The notes under the pieces were generated by a model that was not told the origin of the DNA, ran no database searches, and saw only the letters and a program-made list of their open reading frames with translations. From assembly GCA_002917075.1 (NCBI GenBank), contig NTMA01000038.1:62001-126000 (forward strand): 64,000 nucleotides of DNA, given 5' to 3'. The position numbers were made by a program, and so were the translations under genes. Source of the DNA: Hawksworthiomyces lignivorus. Lineage: Eukaryota > Ascomycota > Sordariomycetes > Ophiostomatales > Ophiostomataceae. This document shows positions 22,150-31,946 of the stretch, in pieces; positions within the stretch are counted from its first letter, which is position 1, and every line of letters begins with the position of its first letter.

Positions 22150-24501
22150 ATGAATCATACGCAAGAGGAACATAGCTCTTGCTCTGCCGTCGCTGCATCA
22201 GAAAGACGAAGAGATGCAACAAGTGAGAGCCAAGCAGAGCATCCACATAGGCAACGCCAGCAACTGAATCAGAAAATAGATGCAACAACAGAGCAAGAGG
22301 TGGCTGAAATCGCTAAGATAGAAGAGCTGTTACGAGCTAAAGATGACACATCACGATTTGTGGCACTGGCCTTGCTCAAGGCCATCATAGACAACCATGG
22401 GCAGCAGGTGTCCGAGGGGTCAGAAGTGTTGACGGAAACCAAGTCAATACCGTTATTGCTTCAACTGTGGGAAATTTTACCAGTCAAATTCCTTGACAAG
22501 CTCCTGAGAGCTGGAATAAATTCGCCATCGTCTTCTGCATCCTCGTCGGCACAACCACAATCAGCAAAAGCAGCCAATGCCGCTCACATGCGCGATCTGG
22601 CTGTAGCAGTGCTGCACACTTTCACGGTGCGCATTCTACCAGAAGACCGGCGCAGTGACGGACGGCTTGTTAACCGTATTCCACTGCTTGTAGCATCCTT
22701 ATTGAACAGCGATAGTGGAAAAGCCAGCAGCAACGCTGACTCTGCGTCACCCACCACACTCATCTTGCAGACCCTTGCGACACTAGTCAGCCGCCCAGAA
22801 GGTGCAGCTGTCTTCAACAAGTCTGTCACCGACCTGAGCCCACTGACTGAGCTCGCTCCATCTGAACCACTAGTGTTGGAGATCTTGCTCCGGGGGTGGC
22901 TATACGGCCTATTAGAAGATGATGAAGGAAATACCAGAACAGTGACCAATGTCATCAACAAGAATTTGCCGGTGCTCCTGGCTTCCTTCAAGGGAACCGA
23001 CGGCGTTACTTTGCTAGACTTCTTGGCCAAGCTCTTGCGCAACGCTGCCGCCTTTGCAGAGCAACAGGGGCGGTCAGAGCTTGTGCCTACTCCCAAGTCA
23101 ATCTGGCTGCGACCCACCGTCGACTTCATCCGCAAGCTCGTTGCCAGCAAACCCGCCACGGCGGCACGAGCTGCCTATACGCATGCGGCGGCCGCTCTGC
23201 TGTCGGCTTACCCTCAGGAAATGTCTTCATTGCTTTTTGGCGAAGACAGTCTGGACGCTAAGAGAAGCAAAAGAGAAGACGACAAGCCTTTTGCCTATTT
23301 GTTTATCTGCCTCATACTAATCGACATACGCGCAACGCTACCAGGTCTCCTAGCCGAGCTCAACAACCGAGACTACTACGCTGCCGCGGCGTCTCGTCTT
23401 GCATCTGCCTATGATGTCATTTCTGCGTTCATTGGTTACCTCATGCGCATGTTGGACAGTGACGGCGAGAATGAGCTGTTGAGCATCACGCTTACTCCAG
23501 ACAACCTCTTGCGCCTGCGAACTAATATCGCCGAGGCGTTGTCGTTGACTACTGAGCACCTGCGCGACCGGTGGGACGCAGCCGTCGCTGGCGCACATGG
23601 TCTACACCCAGAAGCCCGTACGGGATTTACACAGCAGTACCAGTCTGACGCAGTTGGTCCTCCTCTGGCCTGGGACGCCGCCGAAGCCGACGCGGTAGTC
23701 AGCCGCGATCTGCTCATCCTGGCCGCTCTCCGCACGTTAGCCCTCTGGCTGCGCGAGGACGACAATGAGGCACTGCGTCACGAGGCAGCCGGGCTAGCAG
23801 ACATGTTGCTAGATCTGTACTCTTCAAGCAATGACAAGTTAGCCGCAAATCAGGGTAACCTCGACTTTCGCCGACCCGTGCTTGTGGCCCTCGAAGGTAT
23901 TACAGCGTCTGCCAGTGACGAGGAAAATGATGCCGAAGAAGATAAGAGCACAGTAGCCCTCCTACTCGAGCACGATGCGTGGTCGATCTTGACAGCCGAT
24001 CTTATAGATATTTTACAAACATCGACGAAGAGTACAACCCAGACATTAAACAGCGGCACAACACCGGTGCGTACATCACAGCATTTACTTGCTACCGCCG
24101 CAGCGGATGCAGCCCGTGGCATTGAGATCGTGCGAGTATTGCTTCCAATCGTTGAGAATGCGCGGCCAGGTAGCAAAGAGGCCTGGATGGATATCGTGAC
24201 GCACGTAACAGCATGGGCCGGGCCGGATGACGATGCAACTGACTATAAAGGCTATGAAGACCTGCACTGCTATGCCACCATTGCTGAGTTACAAGTTGCT
24301 GTCCTTCAGTTGACGACTGCTGTAGTGGCCAATGCACATTCAGCCTTACGTCGTCAGTACTCATTGTCAATAAGCGCTCTGGTGGGTCTTACGCAGCAAA
24401 TGCGGCGAACACTGGTATCAATACGCACCGGGTCAGCCAGTGCTAGTCTTATCGAAGAGCTTGACGATGTGCTGGCGTCTTTAAGCAACCTTTGCTGTTA
24501 G
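22150..24501 (+). CDS. Neurochondrin-family protein
   Basis: Intronless 783-aa helical-repeat protein. The region beginning near residue 55 (AEIAKIEELLRAKDDTSRFVALALLKAIIDN) and the segment LLLQLWEILPVKFLDKLLRAG match the start of the neurochondrin domain. Conserved blocks continue with AVLHTFTV, IPLLVASLL, LQTLATLVSRPEGA, LLDFLAKLLR and a Leu-rich C-terminus. Animal neurochondrin is a cytosolic scaffold that affects signalling and Rab5/SMN trafficking; the fungal role is not established. The N-terminal ~50 residues are Ser/Gln/Arg-rich and not conserved. The ATG at 22150 is the first in frame. The gene converges on the NRD1-like gene. Confidence 0.85.
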   Translation: MNHTQEEHSSCSAVAASERRRDATSESQAEHPHRQRQQLNQKIDATTEQEVAEIAKIEELLRAKDDTSRFVALALLKAIIDNHGQQVSEGSEVLTETKSIPLLLQLWEILPVKFLDKLLRAGINSPSSSASSSAQPQSAKAANAAHMRDLAVAVLHTFTVRILPEDRRSDGRLVNRIPLLVASLLNSDSGKASSNADSASPTTLILQTLATLVSRPEGAAVFNKSVTDLSPLTELAPSEPLVLEILLRGWLYGLLEDDEGNTRTVTNVINKNLPVLLASFKGTDGVTLLDFLAKLLRNAAAFAEQQGRSELVPTPKSIWLRPTVDFIRKLVASKPATAARAAYTHAAAALLSAYPQEMSSLLFGEDSLDAKRSKREDDKPFAYLFICLILIDIRATLPGLLAELNNRDYYAAAASRLASAYDVISAFIGYLMRMLDSDGENELLSITLTPDNLLRLRTNIAEALSLTTEHLRDRWDAAVAGAHGLHPEARTGFTQQYQSDAVGPPLAWDAAEADAVVSRDLLILAALRTLALWLREDDNEALRHEAAGLADMLLDLYSSSNDKLAANQGNLDFRRPVLVALEGITASASDEENDAEEDKSTVALLLEHDAWSILTADLIDILQTSTKSTTQTLNSGTTPVRTSQHLLATAAADAARGIEIVRVLLPIVENARPGSKEAWMDIVTHVTAWAGPDDDATDYKGYEDLHCYATIAELQVAVLQLTTAVVANAHSALRRQYSLSISALVGLTQQMRRTLVSIRTGSASASLIEELDDVLASLSNLCC

Positions 24502-25105
24502 CAATTACAGCTCTGAAAACATTCGAGCAAGGGAAACAAAGCATCTCTACCGTATATTTTGAAGGATTGTACACTTACCCTACCAGTGAATAAGAGATCT
24601 CAATTCTATTTAAACACTAATTGCTATATGGATGCGACTGCTCTTGGAGATTTGAAACCACTTAGTTCTTTCTTAGAGTTCTATATGCTCGATCTAAATC
24701 AATATTCTCAAGATTTTCTCCAGGTTTTCTTCAGTTAATTTGCCTCGGATTCAAACTCTCGTCGATCCCCCACAAAATAATCTTTCAATAAGAAACTTCA
24801 CATGAACGAGCACTCCCTCTCCTTCTGAGGCTTTCTTTTGCTTCTCCAACTTCAAAATTATCATACAGGATAAAGCAAAACTTATGGTATTCTGCTGTAA
24901 TTGAGGGACAAAAAAATGGTGGAAGCCAGCAACCCAAGTAAAACTGATAAAAGCGTTGAATAGAAACAAGGGGGGTGTAGTTAGGGGGGAAAAAGAGAAA
25001 ATATATCAATGCAAAATTACAACAGCTACCAATTTGTGTTGCCCTTCCCTTAATCTTTCCTGCTTCTTGTATTCCCAGTCTTAGCAGGGATTAATTATTT
25101 CATCC
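24502..25105. other. Convergent intergenic spacer
   Basis: 604 AT-rich bases between the stops of the neurochondrin (+) and NRD1-like (-) genes. It probably holds both 3' untranslated regions. No gene is visible. Confidence 0.6.
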
Positions 25106-27580
25106 CTAGTTCGCAACCTCTTCTTCCACCCAGCCGTTGAGACCACCTTGGATTGCCAGGCCAAAGCCGGCACCCATTCCACCAAAGCTGGCTTGGTACT
25201 GATGGCCCCTCCGTTCAGGCTCACCGCTTCCAGTGCCAGGAACGCTGTTCGGGCTAATGCCGCCATTCTCAAAGCCAGGCGCAAGCACAGGCAAGCTAAC
25301 AGCACGGTTGTGCTGGCCCCGAGGGTTGCCAGGGGCCAGCAGGCCTCCAATGGTAGTCGTCCCGTTTACAGACGTTGAGCTGTTTGTGGCATATCCATTC
25401 GACATGCTTGCCGACTGCTGATGACCAGACATAATGGGTCCCTGAGGAACTTCAATAGTCAGCTCTGTCGAGGGAGTTGCAGCGGTACCAAAAAGTGCAG
25501 CCTGCTGCGCAACCAGAACCTGGTGCTGCTGCTGCTGCTGCTGTGCTGCTTGCTGAGAAACGTGGCTCAGGTACATAGTCAAGGCATTGTTTGTAGAGTT
25601 AAATAGTGTGACAGCCGGTTGGTTACTGCTAGGAGAAGTGGCGTTAGTCGGCGAGCCGCTGTTCTGGCTAGAACCGTTCGGCGGAGGAGATGCGATGCGA
25701 CTGCTTTCTCCACGAGGAGACTGAGCAGAGCCACCTTGTTGCAGCTGACGGGGCGCATTGCCACAGCGGTCTTTACCAAAGTTGACCTTGAACTTCCTGT
25801 ACTCTTCCTTGCTACGAATAGCCTCAATTGCTTTGATAGCATTGGCGATGTTGGTGAAATTGACAAACGCGCAGCTCTTTTCGCGAAGAGTGTTCACTAG
25901 TTCTATCTCACCAAATTCAGAAAAGTCCTGGCGGAGTCGCTCTTCTGTCCAGGTTTCATCCAAGTTGCCAATGTATACATTGCGCGAAGCACCTCCACTC
26001 ACGGCTAAGGCAATCGCAGGAGGTAACGCGCCTGAGTGCTTGCCCCAGCCAATCTTGAGGCGTCGGTTGTGGATCATTAGACCCTGCAGATTGCTGAGGG
26101 CATAGAAAGAAGCCGCAGCAGTCGGGTCAATGAACGTAACGAAGCATATATGCTTATCAGGAATATAACGAACATGGTGAAGCAAGCCACCACGAACAAC
26201 ATTGCAGATCTCCTCGATAGTCGTCTCTGGGTGGATGTTTCCAAGGTAAATAGTGCGATTGCCCAGGTTGCTAATACCACCCGCCGTGGTTGCGACAGCA
26301 GCAGCAGCAACCGATTGCTGGGCCAAGGCATTGGAAATTATGTCCCGGTCGGCCCCGGTCAGCATATGGGCATAGCCAGGGGCAATACCCAGATATTGAG
26401 CTGCGTTTTGCTGCTGTGTCTTGGAAACATAAGCGCAGCGGTCTTTCCCGTAGTACACCCGGCGCGGATTCTGCCATTTGGCTTCCTGGGGCAACTGAGT
26501 AACAGCCTTAATTGCATTGGAAATTGAAAGAAAGTGGATGAAAGCAATGTTTTTCTCCCGCACCAGCTTGATGGTATCAATGGCACCAAACTTTCCCAAA
26601 TCCTCACGCAATTCCTCCTCCGTGATTTCCTCTGGCAGGTTTCCCAGGTACACATTTCGCGAGGCACCGGACTGTTGAACTGCAAGAGCCACAGACGTTG
26701 GTACTTGCGAAGGCTTTCCCCAGCCCACTTTGATATCCTGCCCCTTGATGCAGAGCTTTTTCAAGATTGCATCGGAGTGGAAGTGGGTCGCAGAGCTCGC
26801 ATCCAGGAAAGAGATGAAAGCGCAGTTTTTATCGGGGAGCATGCGAACAGACTCAATCTGTCCACTTCGAACGTGGCTGAGAAGCTCTTCTGCAGGAGTA
26901 TCGGCAGGAATGTTACCCAAGTAAACCGTGCGGCTGGTTCCACTGACAATACCGGGAGTTATGGCGACAGGGGACGTAGGTTGCATAGGCATCTGAATCT
27001 GACCTCCAACGTTGTTGAAAGCACCGCTGGGAGACTGAGGGGAATAGAATTGCGGAGCGCCATAGGTCGAAGGCGATACGACAGCTTGGTAAGCTTGTGG
27101 CGACAAGTTCTGCTGATCCGGGCTCTGCTGTCCGGCTTGATGACCATTTGGCTGGACGTTGATTTGGCCATTGGGTTGCTGCTGAACGAGATGTTGGGCC
27201 TGCTGAGCCTGTTGGATTTGCTGGGCTTGTTGGAATCCAAGTTGCCCTTGGAACTGAGACGTAGCAAAGGCGGCAGGTGTACCAGGTTGAAACGGACTGC
27301 CAAGTAATAACTGTGACGGGAGGAGAGAAGTGAACTGCATATCGAAGGCGGTTCCGGGAGTAGTCATATCGGCAGCGGTAGTAGGCGGAGGAGGTTGTGT
27401 CATAGACTGCGTATTAATACTGGGAATGTTGGCACGACGGGGGTGGCGATCACCGAAGCCAGAGATGTTTGACGTGAAAGCACCGTGAGAAAAACCAGTG
27501 TCGCTATTCGAAGGTTTTGAAGCATGGCCAAAACGACCACCACTGGGGCCAGACTGACCAGAGGCATTGATGTCCTGCAT
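25106..27580 (-). CDS. Four-RRM RNA-binding protein, NRD1/MSA1-like
   Basis: Single exon, 824 aa. Relatives in fission yeast (Nrd1, Msa1) bind mRNA, repress sexual differentiation and enter stress granules; the role here is inferred from that family. Four RRMs are visible, with RNP2 starts near residues 217 (RTVYLGNIP), 308 (RNVYLGNLP), 442 (RTIYLGNIH) and 533 (RNVYIGNLD). Each has an RNP1-like block: NCAFISF, NIAFIHF, HICFVTF and SCAFVNF. WGKPS, YYGKDRC, WGKHSG and FGKDRC close the domains and are typical of this family. The N-terminus is Gln/Pro-rich, and a Gln tract near residue 685 is encoded by a CAG repeat. Its leader is very long and CT-rich on the coding strand. Confidence 0.88.
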   Translation of the reverse strand: MQDINASGQSGPSGGRFGHASKPSNSDTGFSHGAFTSNISGFGDRHPRRANIPSINTQSMTQPPPPTTAADMTTPGTAFDMQFTSLLPSQLLLGSPFQPGTPAAFATSQFQGQLGFQQAQQIQQAQQAQHLVQQQPNGQINVQPNGHQAGQQSPDQQNLSPQAYQAVVSPSTYGAPQFYSPQSPSGAFNNVGGQIQMPMQPTSPVAITPGIVSGTSRTVYLGNIPADTPAEELLSHVRSGQIESVRMLPDKNCAFISFLDASSATHFHSDAILKKLCIKGQDIKVGWGKPSQVPTSVALAVQQSGASRNVYLGNLPEEITEEELREDLGKFGAIDTIKLVREKNIAFIHFLSISNAIKAVTQLPQEAKWQNPRRVYYGKDRCAYVSKTQQQNAAQYLGIAPGYAHMLTGADRDIISNALAQQSVAAAAVATTAGGISNLGNRTIYLGNIHPETTIEEICNVVRGGLLHHVRYIPDKHICFVTFIDPTAAASFYALSNLQGLMIHNRRLKIGWGKHSGALPPAIALAVSGGASRNVYIGNLDETWTEERLRQDFSEFGEIELVNTLREKSCAFVNFTNIANAIKAIEAIRSKEEYRKFKVNFGKDRCGNAPRQLQQGGSAQSPRGESSRIASPPPNGSSQNSGSPTNATSPSSNQPAVTLFNSTNNALTMYLSHVSQQAAQQQQQQHQVLVAQQAALFGTAATPSTELTIEVPQGPIMSGHQQSASMSNGYATNSSTSVNGTTTIGGLLAPGNPRGQHNRAVSLPVLAPGFENGGISPNSVPGTGSGEPERRGHQYQASFGGMGAGFGLAIQGGLNGWVEEEVAN
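25521..25555 (-). repeat. CAG/CTG trinucleotide tract within the NRD1-like gene
   Basis: Consecutive GCT/CTG units on the + strand encode a Gln tract (with flanking Ala-Gln) in the low-complexity C-terminal part. Length variation between isolates would be expected. Confidence 0.75.
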
Positions 27581-29052
27581 CCCGAGTAGATGAGGAGGGA
27601 CAAGGCTGTCCCGAGAAACGTGAGATAGAACCGCCGTTTTGAATGATTATTCGTGCCCTTTAACCAGGCACGGTAGCAGATATGCAGGTCTGGTAGACTG
27701 AAATGACAAATGGAGGGCTCTCTACACAGTTCAAAAATGAGTAGACGTGTTCCGACAAATATTAGACAGGATATCCAAGAATCCACCGATGCCGAGAACA
27801 GTGGTAATTCGAGAGCAAATGTGAAATTGTGATGTATCGTTAGCTGGTGGTAGATCAAGTCGGACTAAACGTCGGTGTAGCAGGTTCAAGCTTTGTGATT
27901 TCGGAGTCTCGATGTCGCAGAAAGCCAAGTGATGCCAGAAGCTAGAAACCCAGTGACTCGTTCGGTAAGGGCAACAGACGTAAAATAAATATTAATATAT
28001 GGAAAACGTGGGCGGATGGTACTAGATTTTGGCTGATGATATAAAACAATAAAATGAAGTAAAATTGTAGGCAACAAATATACAGAGCGGAGGATCGCGG
28101 CTGCTGTCTGCCTGTGCAGTTGAAAGAATGCTGTAGTAGCGAGAAGGCAAAAACGGGAGACCGATAGGCAACGGGCACGAGAGTTCAAAAGGAACACCAA
28201 GTGAACGAGCGAGTGAAAGAAAAAGAATAGTGAAAAAAACCCCCCCGAAGAAGACGAAGCAGATCAGTGGCAAACACCAGTTGAAGAATTGAAGCCGACC
28301 ACGAAAAGAATTGTGGACGACTAGAAAGAAGATGAAGAGCCAGAAAGGAAGAGACGACGGGGAAAAGAAAGAATGAAAAGAAGGATGAAAAGAGATGGTA
28401 AGTGCAAAAGAAAGAAAAGAAAGAGAGTGTGAAGAATGGAGTCAAACAGTGAAAGACGAAGAGAAAAGGAGTCAAGCGAATGGACTGGGGTGGAAAGAGT
28501 GGAGGAAGAAAAGAAAGTATGAATGATCGTAAAGAGAGGAGAGGAAATGGGTTAGAGTATAAAGAAGAGATGGAGAAAGCAGAGAGAACGGGAAAAAACA
28601 GCGTATGGCCAGGCCTAAAAGAGACCAAGAGCACCCGCGACAGGGCGCGTGTGGTGTAGCAGAGAAAGAATAGACAAGGGCAATTTGGGTGGATTAGAAA
28701 AGGGGGGGTGGATGTCCCGTTGGTCGTTTGTCGATTGCCCAAAGCGGACAGGAGACATTTAATTGGGGCGCGCTAAGTTTAATGAGGTCCGTCCAGGGGA
28801 AAGCTGGTGCTGGATTTTGGGAGGGTAAGAATGCCAGTCAGGAACGCCCAAAAAGAGAGACAAAGACAAGAGGCGTAAATCGGGCTGCTCTATGCTTCGC
28901 AAGAGACCTAACCGATAGATGGAGACTGTAGCAGAGATGCAGCTATAACTGAAGAGATAACTATGCGAGAAAGTACATATATCCAGCAGGAGAAACATGA
29001 AAACAAAAATCTACGGAAAGGAGAGGTTGAGATATCCAGAAATAGGTAAAAC

Positions 29053-29112
29053 GGGGGGGNNNNNNNNNNNNNNNNNNNNNNNNNNNNNNNNNNNGGGGGG
29101 GGGGGGGGGGGG
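29053..29112. other. Assembly gap (35 N) inside a G homopolymer
   Basis: N occupies 29060-29094, preceded by seven G and followed by eighteen G. The pattern suggests the assembler failed on a poly-G or simple GC tract, or that the flanks are dark-cycle poly-G artefacts. The true length and content are unknown. Confidence 0.95.
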
Positions 29113-30542
29113 TTGCGAATATTCAACGAGCTCGGTACGTGAAGACCCACTATTCCAATAGCTGGAAATGGCTGCTAACGGCCTGGGCAAGAAGAGATGG
29201 GCGGCGGGTGGAAGTTGGGCAACAGGGGCAGACCAGGTAGAGACGAAAACGCTCGTGTTGCTTGTTCGATTTTGATTTTGATATTGTTTCGTATATTACT
29301 AGTGTTCTTCGACCTTTCCAGTTCCCGTACATTGCTGCTTTCTTCTCATCTCATTCTATTCATATTACCTTCTCGCATTTCGTATTGTTGCTTACGGAGA
29401 AGAACGTTGTGATATTATGGTTGCCGTGAATTTGGGCAAAGGGAGAGCCAGCCGGGGATAAATTGCGGGCCCCTCAAAGACGGGGGAGAAGAGACAAAAT
29501 TGGCGGTATAAAATCGGTAGAATTGAGGGCGAGCAGAGAGAAACATGAGAAGTAGTAGAGAAGGCGAAACGAGACAGAAGATGGGAGGGCCGAAGGATAA
29601 GAATGGCGGCTGTGGTATCCAAGAACATAAAACCAAGACAGGAGTGACTTTATCTGTGAACATGAATGTCATAAACAGCTATGCCTCCAGTACGTTAAGG
29701 ATAGCAAATGGCAGGAGGTGCGTATCATTTCATCATTTCAACAGTCATGGGCTACCTGCAGCTTTTGTTTATTAGCTTTCTAATAATGGAGGGAGATTTG
29801 GAACAGAGGCTGAAAAGAGCGAGAGTTCTATATGCCTCCCTTTCTTTCTTTCCCTTCTCCGCGTCTCACGACTTAATACACACCATCCTCTTCCCACTGC
29901 TCTTGATATTCGCAGAAGACGGTAGGCGCGTTTTACGCTTGATTGTGTGAAATACGTGCTTTGGGGACAATATTATTGTCGCCCAGTCGAAGCAGGTCAA
30001 TATGGCATCCTGTTCCTGGGGAATGGGGTGAAAGTCATGTGTCTAGAGATGGACAAAAAGATACGACGGTGTACGCTGCGTGCACACACAGGAGCGAATA
30101 TGCTTGATATTGACCCTCTGATATGATCTGCCCAGAATGTGGCTCGTTTGCTGATCCAGACAGTAAGTTCGGATAAGGATCAACCTCTCTTGTTCTGTGA
30201 GGGGAGATAATAATAGAATACAAGAGCATTATCTTACGTACGTAGCATAATATGTTGTACCAGGGGCTCTATCGTCGGGTCGGCCTGTTTTGCATACACG
30301 TAGTTTGGCCAACAATAGCCCCCGCACAGCCCCAAGAAACGAAACAAGGTGAGCAGGGGCTCTATAGGGGGTTTAGGCCCTGTGAGCAATAGGAGAAAAG
30401 GATTGCCTCTTAGTTTCATTGCGTATTCACATATACTTTTCAGACGTGGCATTTTGACAGTTCGATTTAACAAGCTCCGGTTGAAGTCCCCCTGCATTGG
30501 CCCACCTAGATGAGAAGCGAAGCCAGAAAATAAAACAAATAA

Positions 30543-30551
30543 TACGGAGTA
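30543..30551 (+). repeat. TACGGAGTA motif copy
   Basis: Exact 9-mer in the interval between the NRD1-like and AsnRS genes. Confidence 0.7.
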
Positions 30552-30780
30552 GAAAGAATAGAGTCAGGTACTGTGAATATACATCCATGATGCTTTCTTT
30601 GGCGGCGACTGAAACCGTGCTTTGGCGACATATTGTGTGCTTAGGGGCAGGAAGGCTCTTAGCACCTGCAGATATACCCCTGGCGTGAAATGAACGGCAC
30701 GCGATGGAGTGCGACGCTACGACCCTGATATGGTGCGTCGTAGACTGCACGCAGAGTGAAAGATGATGAGGTATCTTACT

Positions 30781-30791
30781 GTACGGAGTAC
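30781..30791 (+). repeat. GTACGGAGTAC motif copy
   Basis: Full 11-mer with GTAC arms, 238 bp from the previous copy. Confidence 0.7.
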
Positions 30792-30914
30792 GATCAGGAA
30801 CCCCATTACTACCCAGGTCTGGGCAGGGAAAGCGCGTGGATTAAAAAAAAAAGGGGGGGACTTAGTTCCATGCAGCCTTATGTATCTAATATATCTCATC
30901 TCCTAGAGCAATGC

Positions 30915-30946
30915 TGGAAATGCACGAGTCTGGAAATGCACGAGTC
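30915..30946. repeat. 16-bp perfect tandem duplication
   Basis: The unit tggaaatgcacgagtc occurs twice back to back (30915-30930 and 30931-30946) in non-coding DNA. It is probably a recent slippage or repair duplication. Confidence 0.85.
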
Positions 30947-31946
30947 AATGCCAGAACATGTACACCAATGCGACGAATAAGTCTTTGCTGTAGTTCGACC
31001 GGGTGACAGTAGTCGAAGGTAACCAGTGAGCCGCTATCCCAGCAAGTTTTGGTGGCGGCGAAATCAAAAAGCCAGCAGAATAACACAAGTAATATAGTTG
31101 CAGAAATGCATGATAGATTTAGGAGTAAATAAATGCACCCACAGAAGAAGAAAGTAAAGAAAGAAGCAAATAAGTTTGGCCTCTCAACTACGGTGCTTCT
31201 TTCATCGGACACCCAAGACACGTACTCTTGCAACTGGAAGGTATACCCTTTTTGGTAATATAAAGACACAATATTCGGTGTGCTGTTTCGTGTTCTCTTT
31301 TTGGAATCCTAATGGAGTATCCAGCGGCTCTATTAGACGAACGACTAGATTCTTTGGAGAGCAATACGCAGTAGCTTCTGCTTGATGCCCCTTGCTGTAA
31401 GTAAATAGCCATTGGCAGCTGTCCAAGGGAAGCAATCTCCGCAAGGAAAAAAGCAGATTTGCATGGTATGCGCTAAACTGTTTTTGTCAAGGTATCAGAG
31501 ACCTGCATGACATTGTTGCTTGCAGGAAGGAATTCTAGAGCGCTGGTCTAGAATCGCCGTGATGGAAACAATGGAATGAAGCAGGAGGCACAAAGCCCGG
31601 TGCTGTTCGTGTATTTACAAAGACCCCGGTAATTGTGTGCTTTAAATGTCTACGTTAACAGTACAATCGGACCTGTTTCCATATTTTGATCTGTCTCCGT
31701 ATTTATTTTTACGAATATACACCGCTCCCAGCTAGTAATGCCTTCGACGTGCTAACAATAACCCCAAGAGCAGCATCTCTACTCTCCCATCTACTAGCAT
31801 ATAAGACAAATCTCCCAGGTGATCTAGCATCAACCAAATAAACTACATTCCGACCGAAACATGTCGCCCGAGCAGCTCCCCTCTCCCGCCCGACAACGGA
31901 TCTATAAAGCGGAAAGGAAACCAGTAAGCAGTTTAATGAATAACGT

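Larger units (their letters stand above)
27581..31946. other. 4.4-kb interval without recognised genes; NRD1-like leader and assembly gap
   Basis: From about 28190 to 28720 the + strand is almost wholly purine, i.e. CT-rich on the coding strand of the NRD1-like gene. This fits an unusually long 5' leader or promoter. Long frames in this part are compositional artefacts. From 29053 to 29112 lies an unsequenced gap flanked by G runs. Beyond it (29113-31946) short AT-rich frames lack similarity. Two TACGGAGTA copies and a 16-bp tandem duplication are listed separately. Confidence 0.55.

Noticed and set aside
28185..28742. 185-codon frame on the - strand, Phe/Ser/Leu-rich
   Set aside because: Created by the CT-rich composition of the NRD1-like leader; low complexity and no domain.
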